Virus record (IMG/VR): IMGVR_UViG_3300010160_000025
Location: 88,809-152,808 of that record
Direction: 5' to 3' (one strand)
DNA from: a virus
Length of the DNA: 64,000 nt
The position numbers and the translations under genes were made by a program. The notes beneath the pieces were generated by a model, which saw nothing but the letters and a program-made list of their open reading frames with translations, made no database searches and was not told the origin of the DNA. Position 1 is the first letter of the stretch, and every line of letters starts with the position of its first letter. Of the stretch, positions 28,815-36,321 are shown in pieces.

Positions 28815-29277
28815 TGTTTAACCTATGTTTCATTTCCATTTCAGTTTTAAATGGACCTTCATATTGATAGCGTTCAACAGTAATAAGTTTAGGACAAAAA
28901 CTCTTTACCCAACCTTTATCAAATTTAATAATATAGTAGCCTGCACAATAAACCGATTTTGATTTATTACTTTTAGTAAAAAGTGGTAAGTGTTTCTTTA
29001 CATCATACATGGGATTATATGGTGCGCCGCTAGTTGGATATCCGTGTACTTCTCTATCTAATGATTCAACTTCTTCGTTTTTCTTTTTAGCTACAAAGAA
29101 ATTTGATCCAAACGCTTCAAATAATTTTTTCTTATTATCAAATACTGTAATAGTATCTTTTGAACTAAAGACAAATTTTTTCTGTTCAGTAAGTTTTAGA
29201 ACACCTACTTTATTTTCGTCTTGTTCAACAATCCAAAATTTTCCGTCTACTACAGGCTTTGCATGGATTTCGGTCAT
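28801..29277 (-). CDS. Conserved hypothetical protein, 158 aa
   Basis: A beta-rich N-terminal half (KFWIVEQDENKVGVLKLTEQ, FVFSSKDTITVFDNKKKL) is followed by a basic C-terminal half with Tyr and Cys residues (SVYCAGYYIIKFDKGWVKSF). A VHGYPTSG segment links the two. No known catalytic motif. The start overlaps the RNase H-like gene by 4 bases. The position next to replication nucleases suggests early expression. Confidence 0.75.
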   Translation of the reverse strand: MTEIHAKPVVDGKFWIVEQDENKVGVLKLTEQKKFVFSSKDTITVFDNKKKLFEAFGSNFFVAKKKNEEVESLDREVHGYPTSGAPYNPMYDVKKHLPLFTKSNKSKSVYCAGYYIIKFDKGWVKSFCPKLITVERYQYEGPFKTEMEMKHRLNNANR

Positions 29278-30281
29278 TGTACTTCCTTCTTATTTAGAAC
29301 TTGCCAAGTATAGCTAGCCGCAGGATACTTAGCGTTTAAAGGATCAGCATAACTAGATGCTTGATCGGAGATTTTTTGTAAATCATAAAGTTGTGCAAAC
29401 TTTAATAGTCTAATTCCAACTTGTGTAACTTCCTTTGGCTTAATGCCACCAATGATAGTTTCTGTTATAATATTGCGAATATCTGCAGGTTGTTGTGTAA
29501 GATCAATTAACTTACGATTGCGTTCATAATCTTCTAGCACACGATGTTCGGCACCATTATGGTCAACCCAACGTTGCAACATGAGATTGTTCCACGCGAA
29601 TCCTTTATTAGCTCTATCCTTAAATGCTTCTTCTAGTTTATTCTTACGTACCTTAGGATATGCACTAAACACGTTATCGCTAGTATCACCGCGAATACAT
29701 TTTTCAAATAACAGCCATTGTGGGTCTGGAACTACTTTAGCTTCTTTAGTTTTATTATCAATAACACGCTTGCCCTTTTTATCAAAGATACCTTCGTGTG
29801 TAATAGTATGTTCCATTACTCCGTTATACTGCTTAACATTCGGAGCAATGAGTTGCACGAAATCTGTATCTGTCGAAATAATCACGTGATCGTCATTGGG
29901 ATGACTTTGAATAAAACCTGCAATCAAATCATCTGCTTCTAACTGCTGATTCTGTAATACTGTACAGTTAGTCTTTTCTGTAACGAAATCTTTAAATGCA
30001 TCAAATGATTCCCAGAACAGGGTTTCTTCTTCTTGCTCTTTTACAGTCTTTGCCGCACGAGCCGCCGCACGTTGCGCCTTGTAAGGAGTGTAATAGTCTT
30101 TGCGCCATGATCTACCTTCGAGACAGAAGACTACATGTGTGCCTCCAAAGTCTTGCCAAGCCTTGCGGATACTGTTAAGTGTAATATGGAATGCCATGCC
30201 CAACTTAATATCAGCGTCACCTTTAATGACGTGACGGGCACGGAAGAATGTGTTAGCAGTATCTACTAAAATATATGTCAT
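29274..30281 (-). CDS. rnh: RNase H-like 5'-3' exonuclease (T4 Rnh / FEN family)
   Basis: The 335-residue protein matches the FEN/PIN-type nuclease of T4, which removes RNA primers from lagging strands. Visible active-site acids: ILVDTANTFFRAR near the N-terminus, FCLEGRSWRKDYYTPYKAQR with the arch basic residues, the acid pair in QLEADDLIAGF, IISTDTDFVQL, and CIRGDTSDNVFSAYPKV at the helix-hairpin-helix start. This order is diagnostic. It overlaps both neighbours by 4 bases in an operon with a protein of unknown function and queE. Confidence 0.9.
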   Translation of the reverse strand: MTYILVDTANTFFRARHVIKGDADIKLGMAFHITLNSIRKAWQDFGGTHVVFCLEGRSWRKDYYTPYKAQRAAARAAKTVKEQEEETLFWESFDAFKDFVTEKTNCTVLQNQQLEADDLIAGFIQSHPNDDHVIISTDTDFVQLIAPNVKQYNGVMEHTITHEGIFDKKGKRVIDNKTKEAKVVPDPQWLLFEKCIRGDTSDNVFSAYPKVRKNKLEEAFKDRANKGFAWNNLMLQRWVDHNGAEHRVLEDYERNRKLIDLTQQPADIRNIITETIIGGIKPKEVTQVGIRLLKFAQLYDLQKISDQASSYADPLNAKYPAASYTWQVLNKKEVQ

Positions 30282-30730
30282 GAAACTTCGCTTTTACCTT
30301 CGGTTAACTTACGAACATTAATATAACCCGCACCTCGGTCAGTCATATCAATACCTTCTTCGCTAGCCACGTCTTTGCATAATCCTCTAAACCAACGATC
30401 TACAATCTCTTCGTCGGCATCACCGTCAAATCCGTATCCAGCTTGTTTCAATTGTAACACAAAAAGGTCATTCCAGTCAAGCTCAAAAAAGCCATTACGT
30501 ACATTGTCCGGATTTACTTTAGTATCAAGTACTGCTACATATGGCTCACCTTTGGCAGTAGCACGAGCCTTTGGATCTAATTTGGCTAGTTCTTCTGCTT
30601 TTTGCGCGGCCTCAGCGGCAGTTGCGGCTTTATTGGCTACTTGAATAGATTCTTCTGCTTGTTTTAATGCGGCTTCTGTTCTGGCTTTAATTTTATCAAT
30701 GCCAAATAATTTTTCAATCCATTTATTCAT
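30278..30730 (-). CDS. Helical protein with conserved C-terminal domain, 150 aa
   Basis: I choose the ATG at 30730 (MNKWIEKLFG) because it overlaps the queE stop as TAATG with GGGG before it; an ATG 12 bases earlier is possible. Residues 10-55 form an Ala/Glu-rich coiled coil (RTEAALKQAEESIQVANKAA). The C-terminal part (FFELDWNDLFVLQLKQAGY, GFDGDADEEIVDRWFRGLC) is a compact acidic domain. No enzyme motif is visible. Confidence 0.72.
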   Translation of the reverse strand: MNKWIEKLFGIDKIKARTEAALKQAEESIQVANKAATAAEAAQKAEELAKLDPKARATAKGEPYVAVLDTKVNPDNVRNGFFELDWNDLFVLQLKQAGYGFDGDADEEIVDRWFRGLCKDVASEEGIDMTDRGAGYINVRKLTEGKSEVS

Positions 30731-31587
30731 TAGGTTCCCCATTCATTTTTAAATAACGGTACTTGCAAACGATCACTATAACGCAAACCATTTTTCATTG
30801 CCAGTAATGCTACATTCTTATTGTTCATTGCATAGACACTTTCAACGCCGCCTACTGGCATTAAGTATACATGCCCTTTAAATCCCTGTTTACGATAAGC
30901 CGCAATAGCACACTCAGCATCGGCAAAGTCTTGTTCTGTAGCAATAACAAACTTTAAATATGCAGTACCAAACCATTCGTACTCGCAAACAATCTGTGGT
31001 TGAATAGCTTCATCCCATGATTCTCCGCTACAAGGAAGTTTAGCACTTACACTAAAGGTAATCTCTCGATCTGTATTTGCCTTACGCCAGTTGTGCAAAT
31101 ATGATCTAAATTCATCAGTTAACGGCTGAGTACCATTTGTTTCAAATGTAATTTCTTTAAGTCTACCCATACTAGCGTGTTCTAACAATTCTGGATAAGC
31201 ACGTTGCCAACCCAATAAAGGTTCGCCACCTGTGATGACAAGATGTTCTTCTTCCCAACGTTTGTGCGGCAGTATTTCCATAATTCGATTTACAATAGCA
31301 TTACTTTCAAGCATTGGACTTAGATCTTTAAAGTCTGGATGCCAACTAGCATACGAATCACAGCCTGTACTAACCAAAGGCAAGTCTTCATATTTTTCAA
31401 ATGCTTTAATCATTGTATGTGTAGCCGCAAGGTCTGTTGCTTCATGGCTTTCTTCACCACGTGGCATACCAAAGCCAGCACACTTAAAGTTACAACCAAA
31501 TGTGCGTAGAAACACAGACGGAACACCCATGTACCGTCCTTCACCTTGTACGCTATAAAATAATTCTGCAATTTTAATTTTTGACAT
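30730..31587 (-). CDS. queE: 7-carboxy-7-deazaguanine synthase (QueE-like radical SAM)
   Basis: QueE converts carboxytetrahydropterin to CDG, the core of queuosine and phage deazaguanine bases. The protein (285 aa) starts with FYSVQGEGRYMGVPSVFLR, the QueE N-terminal signature, followed by FGCNFKC (Cys32, Cys36). The third FeS-cluster Cys of the usual C-x3-C-x2-C motif is not at its normal place (Phe39). I read it as Cys76 in GCDSYASW, which lines up with the usual WCDTxxSW, making C-x3-C-x39-C with an inserted loop. ITGGEPLL and ITFETNGT are in place for SAM and substrate binding. It is coupled to neighbours by overlaps. FolE, a QueD-like protein and a DpdA-like enzyme in this window support the pathway. 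Confidence 0.88.
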   Translation of the reverse strand: MSKIKIAELFYSVQGEGRYMGVPSVFLRTFGCNFKCAGFGMPRGEESHEATDLAATHTMIKAFEKYEDLPLVSTGCDSYASWHPDFKDLSPMLESNAIVNRIMEILPHKRWEEEHLVITGGEPLLGWQRAYPELLEHASMGRLKEITFETNGTQPLTDEFRSYLHNWRKANTDREITFSVSAKLPCSGESWDEAIQPQIVCEYEWFGTAYLKFVIATEQDFADAECAIAAYRKQGFKGHVYLMPVGGVESVYAMNNKNVALLAMKNGLRYSDRLQVPLFKNEWGT

Positions 31588-31915
31588 TGTTCTTCCTAAA
31601 TTCTTCTACATCACTAATTGCCAATTGTAACACATTTGCATAGTTAAGAGCTTGTTGTTTGGTTAAATGCACACTAGATTCGGTATCGATATAACCTTTG
31701 GTTAGTAATGTCCAAATATGATACCATCGTGTTTTACTCCACCAGTTAGTTTTGCCTGTAGTATAAATGTTTACAACAATATCATGGTCGTCTGCTTCTA
31801 TCCATACATTGTGATTGTGGGATTCATCGTGACAATTACAGGCGATTCGGTAGACTTTACTATCTCCCCAATCGCCTGTTTTCATAATACCTTCTGCTGG
31901 AATTTCTATCTTCAT
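31574..31915 (-). CDS. Conserved hypothetical protein, 113 aa
   Basis: Possible metal site: RIACNCHDESHNHNVWIEAD has Cys-x-Cys-His and His-x-His. The rest is beta strands and a C-terminal helix (TKQQALNYANVLQLAISDVE). It overlaps queE by 14 bases and the upstream gene by 4, so it is expressed with queE. Function unknown; zinc binding is an inference. Confidence 0.75.
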   Translation of the reverse strand: MKIEIPAEGIMKTGDWGDSKVYRIACNCHDESHNHNVWIEADDHDIVVNIYTTGKTNWWSKTRWYHIWTLLTKGYIDTESSVHLTKQQALNYANVLQLAISDVEEFRKNNVKN

Positions 31916-32202
31916 GCTTTTAAATTTTCCATAGTTGCAATTTTTGCAATGCGATCGCCAAAGTCTTGATCATTAGTAATAATGTAAGTGGTGCTATCAT
32001 TGCGATCACTTTTACGATCATAACGTCTAAACTCTACAACCTTACCACCTACTGCTGAATAAACTTTGAAATTTAATACAGGATCATCATTAATAGTCTT
32101 TTCTTCAGCACTACTAATTAATCGACTTGATCGTGTAGATGTTTCATGTATATCTTGTGCGCTGTTTATCCAATCTCGGAATTTGAGTTTCAACCAGTTC
32201 AT
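31912..32202 (-). CDS. Hypothetical protein, 96 aa
   Basis: A basic N-terminal helix (WLKLKFRDWINSAQ) is followed by a Ser/Thr-rich linker and a beta-rich C-terminal half (FKVYSAVGGKVVEFRRYDRK, TTYIITNDQDFGDRIAKI). It overlaps both neighbours by 4 bases. No family is recognised. Confidence 0.72.
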   Translation of the reverse strand: MNWLKLKFRDWINSAQDIHETSTRSSRLISSAEEKTINDDPVLNFKVYSAVGGKVVEFRRYDRKSDRNDSTTYIITNDQDFGDRIAKIATMENLKA

Positions 32203-32372
32203 AATTTCATAATTCTTTCTAAGACTGCTTTTGCATCATCGAACTGACCACGAGCCAATTTATCTTCAATCTGAACTTCATAGTCATTACGAAGTTGGCG
32301 AAGATACGGGCGCATCTGATAAGTAGCATAGGGTTGTGTCCAGCGTATTGTATATAGGTGTTGCGGATTCAT
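32199..32372 (-). CDS. Small protein, 57 aa (short frame)
   Basis: I found this frame by translating the gap between its neighbours. The start ATG overlaps the upstream stop (ATGA, 32369-32372) and the stop overlaps the downstream start (ATGA), the spacing typical of this genome. The protein begins MNPQHLYTIRWTQPYATYQM and ends in a helix (FDDAKAVLERIMKL). The tight overlaps on both sides are the main support. The function is unknown. Confidence 0.72.
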   Translation of the reverse strand: MNPQHLYTIRWTQPYATYQMRPYLRQLRNDYEVQIEDKLARGQFDDAKAVLERIMKL

Positions 32373-32584
32373 TTACAGCTTTCTAAAAAGTTATCAAGTT
32401 GTGTAACAGCTTCATCAAAGTCAAGTGCTATTACTTTAGCACTTATTATACTATCTTTAATCTGCATGTCAAATGGTATTACGCCATTAAATCTAAAATC
32501 TTCCGGAACATCGGTTTCAACAACAAACTCTTGTAAGTTCTTTGCTCGATGAATAAGATTATTTGCCATATCTACTGAATTCAT
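32369..32584 (-). CDS. Hypothetical protein, 71 aa
   Basis: The chain has a short helix (MANNLIHRAKNLQEFV), an acidic strand region (DVPEDFRFNGVIPFDMQIKD) and a C-terminal amphipathic helix. Unknown function. One base separates it from the 165-aa gene upstream and it overlaps the 57-aa gene by 4 bases. Confidence 0.7.
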   Translation of the reverse strand: MNSVDMANNLIHRAKNLQEFVVETDVPEDFRFNGVIPFDMQIKDSIISAKVIALDFDEAVTQLDNFLESCK

Positions 32585-32585
32585 T

Positions 32586-33083
32586 TTATTCTTCCTTAGG
32601 AAATTCTGGACTAAACGGCCAACTTGTATTAGGATTTGGACGATCCTTTAATACTACATTTTCTTCGATAATAGTACCGTCATCTTCAACAAGACTAACT
32701 TGGAAAGGTGCTAACACATGAATAGCTGAATCCTCTTCTTGCCAATCATGTTCGCCGTCAAACAACCAAGCCGCACCGCCTTCATAGTATGCTTCTTTGA
32801 TAGCTTCCTGTTCTTCTTCAGTAATATCATCGCTAAATTCAAACCAGCAAGCACAGCTATCGTCTAGTTCAGCACCCCATCCTGCATTAGGATCACAGTA
32901 GGCAAGGTCACTATCTTTATACGGAAGGTTACAATCCATATCTGATTCAATAAATCCTTGACCCCATCGCCATGTTTCGTCTAAGTTAAACCAACTAGTA
33001 GAACCGTCCGCATTTTCACGAAACATTTCTACGTGGTAAACTACGCTTTTCTTTTCAAGTGGTTTAATTAGATATACTGACAT
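32586..33083 (-). CDS. Acidic conserved protein, 165 aa
   Basis: The protein is strongly acidic and Trp-rich (TSWFNLDETWRWGQGFIESD, GAAWLFDGEHDWQEEDSA), with a Cys pair in DDSCACWFEF. The end is Pro-rich (PNPNTSWPFSPEFPKEE). It could be a DNA-mimic or metal-binding protein, but no family is recognised. It sits 2 bases after the Bax-inhibitor-like gene. Confidence 0.75.
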   Translation of the reverse strand: MSVYLIKPLEKKSVVYHVEMFRENADGSTSWFNLDETWRWGQGFIESDMDCNLPYKDSDLAYCDPNAGWGAELDDSCACWFEFSDDITEEEQEAIKEAYYEGGAAWLFDGEHDWQEEDSAIHVLAPFQVSLVEDDGTIIEENVVLKDRPNPNTSWPFSPEFPKEE

Positions 33084-33085
33084 TA

Positions 33086-33784
33086 TTAATCCTTTTTATC
33101 GCCAAACAACTGTAGCAAGCTCAAGAAGATATTGATAAAGTCTAAGTACAGAGTTAGAGCACCTATTACTTCTACGGCAGGGCTAGAATCAACGCTAACC
33201 ATTTCACGAATCTGTTGGGTGTCGTAAGCAGTTAGTCCCATGAAGATCACAATGGCTAATGCTGAAATGACCATCTGCATTACACTACTACCAATAAAGA
33301 TATTGATAACGCTGGCAATAATGATGGCAATCAATCCAACAAACATAAACTTGCCTAAACTATCTAAATTCTTTTTAGTAAAGTATCCGTAGAAGCTCAT
33401 TGTTCCAAACAGAACACTAGCACCCATGAAGGCACTAAAAATACTGCTCATAGTATAGACCGCAAATATTACAGCAAAGCTCAAGCCCATGATAGCCGCA
33501 AAGCCTGCTAATAATAGTATAGCAGTTTCTTTTGGCGGATCGTTGTTAAGTGCGTAGCCAATTCCAAATACTGCAATCAACGGCGCAAACATTACCACCC
33601 AATGCATTGCACCTGTAAAGAAAAACTGCACTAACTCTGGATTGGTCCCCACAAAGAAACTGACCAGCATACTTACCAATGTGGCAAGACCCATGTAACC
33701 GTAAACACGACCCATGGCTTGATTGATTTCTCCAGCAGAACGATAGTTAATAAAACCGTTTTCTGTATAGTTTGATCCAAACAT
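33086..33784 (-). CDS. Bax inhibitor-1 family membrane protein
   Basis: 232 residues with about seven hydrophobic helices: MGLATLVSMLVSFFVG, MHWVVMFAPLIAVFGIGYAL, ETAILLLAGFAAIMGLSFAV, then four more. The family end QLFGD and the LTAYDTQQIREM helix (with the paired acids of the calcium-leak channel site) are present. Family members such as YccA/YbhL modulate membrane quality control, and YccA blocks FtsH. In a phage this could protect a phage membrane protein or delay lysis; that is inference. Expression follows neighbouring small genes. Confidence 0.88.
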   Translation of the reverse strand: MFGSNYTENGFINYRSAGEINQAMGRVYGYMGLATLVSMLVSFFVGTNPELVQFFFTGAMHWVVMFAPLIAVFGIGYALNNDPPKETAILLLAGFAAIMGLSFAVIFAVYTMSSIFSAFMGASVLFGTMSFYGYFTKKNLDSLGKFMFVGLIAIIIASVINIFIGSSVMQMVISALAIVIFMGLTAYDTQQIREMVSVDSSPAVEVIGALTLYLDFINIFLSLLQLFGDKKD

Positions 33785-33794
33785 AATATTCTCC

Positions 33795-33986
33795 TTAAAC
33801 GTCTAAAGGTAATGTATTCCACTCTTTAACTAGAGCAAGTACTTCTTCTTCTGAATTGCAAAGCGTCTTGGTAGTTTTCCAATCTTCTTTTTTATCTCGT
33901 CCACCGATTTCAACCATCCAACCGTTGTCGTAACGATTGATGCTGATATTTTCATTTACTTTTGCTAGTTTGCTTAGTTGTGACAT
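33795..33986 (-). CDS. Small protein, 63 aa
   Basis: I start at MSQLSKLAK, which has AAGGAGACCCAAATG; the longer frame lacks a site. It is a compact beta domain: ISINRYDNGWMVEIGGRD, then TTKTLCNSEEEVLALVKEW. The function is unknown. It lies just upstream of the Bax-inhibitor-like gene. Confidence 0.72.
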   Translation of the reverse strand: MSQLSKLAKVNENISINRYDNGWMVEIGGRDKKEDWKTTKTLCNSEEEVLALVKEWNTLPLDV

Positions 33987-33996
33987 TTGGGTCTCC

Positions 33997-34668
33997 TTAA
34001 AATTTGTAAATTGGTAAAGCATAGTTAGGGTCTTGCCAAACTTTGCTTTTAAATTTAATTTCTAATCTAGTTTTGCTACTGTAAACTCTTGTTTCAATAA
34101 ATGCAGAATCTGCTAATCCTGATACTTTCATAGACTTTTTTGTGAACTTACAAAGATCGTCCTCGTATAATAGATTAGTGTCAGCAACCTTAAATGCACA
34201 CAGTGAGCAGTTAAGCGTTTCTTTTTCTCTAACAATACCAATAAGATAATATTCATCTACAGATTTAACTTTGGAAAGCCACCCATCGACAAATAAATTC
34301 CAAATACTTTCAGTATCTTTTTTATTGAAATATAATTTTGTTTCTTCTTTAAATGATTGGAACATACTAGCTTCGGTAGTCGACGTTGATGTTTCTTCTT
34401 TACTAACGCCCTTGACATCTATACCTATGCTACCAATCTTAACATCGATAATGCTTTTTCCTGCACCACACCATTCTGCATTAGGAATAGATTCAGAAAC
34501 CACATACTCCCATTGTTCTTTACCTAGTGCTAATGGATATCCTTTTGCAATATATTTTCTTAAAGGAGCAATAATCAAATCCATCTCAGTTTGAAATGTA
34601 TTTACAAAATTAGCCCCTAAAAGATTATTAATCTCGGGAAGAGTCATTGGTATTAAACAGTAGGTCAT
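33997..34668 (-). CDS. Possible PD-(D/E)XK nuclease-like protein, 223 aa
   Basis: In the N-terminal third, Glu59/Glu65 are followed by GAGKSIIDVKIGSIGIDVKG. Asp75, then Asp84-Val-Lys86, gives the D-x8-D-x-K arrangement of PD-(D/E)XK restriction-like nucleases. The C-terminal half (YYLIGIVREKETLNCSLC, TRLEIKFKSKVWQDP) is beta-rich. If correct it would be a DNA endonuclease. It overlaps folE by 4 bases, so it is made together with the deazaguanine pathway. The active-site reading is from motif spacing only; an unrelated conserved protein remains possible. Confidence 0.45.
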   Translation of the reverse strand: MTYCLIPMTLPEINNLLGANFVNTFQTEMDLIIAPLRKYIAKGYPLALGKEQWEYVVSESIPNAEWCGAGKSIIDVKIGSIGIDVKGVSKEETSTSTTEASMFQSFKEETKLYFNKKDTESIWNLFVDGWLSKVKSVDEYYLIGIVREKETLNCSLCAFKVADTNLLYEDDLCKFTKKSMKVSGLADSAFIETRVYSSKTRLEIKFKSKVWQDPNYALPIYKF

Positions 34669-35435
34669 CGTGGTGCAAATTCTTGTTGAAGTTTAATGTT
34701 ATCAAAAAACTCTTTCTTTGTGTTGCCATCGGTGTTAAATGCACCTTTTAAAACTGTAGTCTGTGTTAGACTAGAGTGTGCCATAATGCCGCGATTTTCA
34801 CAGCACCCATGAACTGCTTGAACGTAGACTGCTACGTTTTCTGATCCTGTTGCCTTTTGTATTTCTCTTGCTATGTCATTACACAATTCTTCCTGTAGGG
34901 TTCCTCTACGACTACACCATTGGGCAATACGTGTATACTTGGACAATCCAATGAGTTTTTGGGCGGCGATGATCCCGATGTAGGCAACACCACTAACAGG
35001 CTGGTGATGATGGCTACACATGCTACGAAGCTCACTCCTAACCACCAACATGCCTTCATACCTATCTTTACTGTCGTTTGGAAAAGCTGTTGCATCCGGT
35101 GCTGGTTCATAACGTCCTGCCATTACTTCGTTAAAATACATTTTAGCTAATCGTCTAGCTGTACCTTTGCTATTGGGATCTGTTTCACGATCAATTAGCA
35201 ATCTATCTAACACAGTTTCAAATGCTTCAGCGGCATCGTTAATTAACTGTTCTTTGTCAGCTTCAGTAACATACTCGCTGATGTTGTCACCAGCCCAAAA
35301 GCGTTTTCCTTCACGTTTCATTTTAAAACGAAGGTAGTCGCCTAAGTATGCTTCTTTATAGTTTTTGTCGTCATCGCCCTGCTGTTCTGCGCCAGCAATG
35401 ACATTTTGTAAATCTTCTGTTGTAAATGTTGTCAA
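34665..35435 (-). CDS. folE: GTP cyclohydrolase I
   Basis: FolE turns GTP into dihydroneopterin triphosphate, the first step towards both folate and 7-deazaguanine. The conserved core is clear: VRSELRSMCSHHHQPVSG with the zinc Cys and His, IGLSKYTRIAQWCSRRGTLQ, and VYVQAVHGCCENRGI with the second zinc Cys. The 256-residue length reflects an N-terminal extension. The start is TTG at 35433-35435, chosen because GGAG lies eight bases before it. A TTGACA/TATAAT promoter lies directly upstream. In the window the matching pathway partners are QueE, a QueD-like protein and the DpdA-like enzyme. Confidence 0.93.
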   Translation of the reverse strand: MTTFTTEDLQNVIAGAEQQGDDDKNYKEAYLGDYLRFKMKREGKRFWAGDNISEYVTEADKEQLINDAAEAFETVLDRLLIDRETDPNSKGTARRLAKMYFNEVMAGRYEPAPDATAFPNDSKDRYEGMLVVRSELRSMCSHHHQPVSGVAYIGIIAAQKLIGLSKYTRIAQWCSRRGTLQEELCNDIAREIQKATGSENVAVYVQAVHGCCENRGIMAHSSLTQTTVLKGAFNTDGNTKKEFFDNIKLQQEFAPR

Positions 35436-35475
35436 TTTTAATTCTCCGAGTTAATGACGTGGATGTCTTTGTGTT

Positions 35476-35505
35476 ATTATACTACTTTATTTAGGTCGTT
35501 GTCAA
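35476..35505 (-). promoter_or_regulatory. Sigma70-type promoter for folE
   Basis: On the - strand: TTGACA, 18 bases, TATAAT. The -35 overlaps the 3' end of the upstream gene and the -10 its stop codon. The transcript leads to folE 40 bases later. Confidence 0.78.
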
Positions 35506-35779
35506 GTGTTTCCCAACATTTATTTTTATAATCCCAATGTCTATTGTCGTATATATTGCCACTTAAATTGTAGCCAAATACACCAACTTCAAAATTTGGA
35601 CCAGCATGATCTCGACCAATCCAAGATAGATCTATGTTAAAAATAAACCATTCGTAGGCATAGTAGTATAACTCTACTTCCCAAGATTTATTTTTGGTAA
35701 TCTTACCACTCCAATTATATAAACCAATAAAGTTTTCGTGTTTGAAAGGATTTAGTAAGCTGAGATTAAATTTTATCAT
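35477..35779 (-). CDS. Aromatic-rich protein, 100 aa
   Basis: Small beta-rich protein with many Trp/Tyr/Phe: SWEVELYYYAYEWFIFNIDL, WIGRDHAGPNFEVGVFGYNL, YDNRHWDYKNKCW. Proteins of this type are common in tailed phages, usually without a known function. It overlaps the 67-aa membrane gene by 4 bases, and its last bases carry the folE promoter. Confidence 0.72.
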   Translation of the reverse strand: MIKFNLSLLNPFKHENFIGLYNWSGKITKNKSWEVELYYYAYEWFIFNIDLSWIGRDHAGPNFEVGVFGYNLSGNIYDNRHWDYKNKCWETLDNDLNKVV

Positions 35780-35979
35780 GTGGGATTTGCTATACGAGCT
35801 TTACGACACGCTTGTTTTATTTCTGGACTAAAGTCTGGACTTATCTCACTCCACGTGCAGTCAATCTTAATAACATCACCTTTTTTTGACATTATCATTG
35901 GAAATACTAAAAACATTACAGCAACATATACACCGATTGCTATAGTTATTAGAATCGTTCGCTTAACAGTATGCGGCAT
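35776..35979 (-). CDS. Small membrane protein, 67 aa
   Basis: One N-terminal transmembrane segment (TILITIAIGVYVAVMFLVFP) follows a basic start, so the C-terminal half, with two Cys (IDCTWSEISPDFSPEIKQAC), would face the periplasm. The function is unknown. It overlaps the next gene by 4 bases. Confidence 0.65.
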   Translation of the reverse strand: MPHTVKRTILITIAIGVYVAVMFLVFPMIMSKKGDVIKIDCTWSEISPDFSPEIKQACRKARIANPT

Positions 35980-36155
35980 AATTCTGCATCCTTTTTTGAT
36001 TTAAATTTAAACAGCATATAGTCTGAGTCTGGATGAGACTCGTATCTATTTCCAGGTAACCCAAAAACTGATAATACTAATGCACAAGTTTCATTCCACC
36101 AGAATCCATTTTGGTTATCCCAGTCGATACGCACATCGCACTCACTTGGCATCAT
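35949..36155 (-). CDS. Hypothetical protein, about 68 aa
   Basis: I start it at MMPSECDVRI (36155) because the longer frame would overlap the CDGSH gene by 77 bases. The protein has DWDNQNGFWWNETCALVLSVFGLPG and a helix KSKKDAELCRILLSERF. It overlaps the membrane gene by 31 bases, unusually long here, so the end or start may need review. The function is unknown. Confidence 0.6.
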   Translation of the reverse strand: MMPSECDVRIDWDNQNGFWWNETCALVLSVFGLPGNRYESHPDSDYMLFKFKSKKDAELCRILLSERF

Positions 36156-36321
36156 TAGACCTAATGCTAGTGCATGAATCGTTCCATAATTCTTGAGCTT
36201 GACGTTTGTATTCCTCAAGTTCGATTTCTCTACAGCGTTCTTTATACTGTTCTTCGGTTAATGTGTGACTACCATCACACCAAGGGTCGTTAATAGTACG
36301 GCCGCAAGTACACTTACTCAT
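36142..36321 (-). CDS. CDGSH-type iron-sulfur protein, 59 aa
   Basis: From MSKCTCG the chain matches the CDGSH signature exactly: C-x-C-x2-T-x3-P-x-CDGSH (CTCGRTINDPWCDGSH). Three Cys and one His of this motif bind a 2Fe-2S cluster. The start is the ATG at 36319-36321; the frame is open upstream. The rest is a charged helix (EEQYKERCREIELEEYKRQA). CDGSH proteins are involved in redox or iron handling, but the role in a phage is not known. Neighbours are an HIT protein and a phosphoribosyltransferase, both linked to nucleotide metabolism. Confidence 0.8.
   Translation of the reverse strand: MSKCTCGRTINDPWCDGSHTLTEEQYKERCREIELEEYKRQAQELWNDSCTSIRSNDAK

Noticed and set aside
30730-31587. QueE being inactive because the third Cys is missing
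   Set aside because: A Cys at position 76 lies in the context (GCDSYASW) that normally holds it, so an insertion is a better reading than loss.
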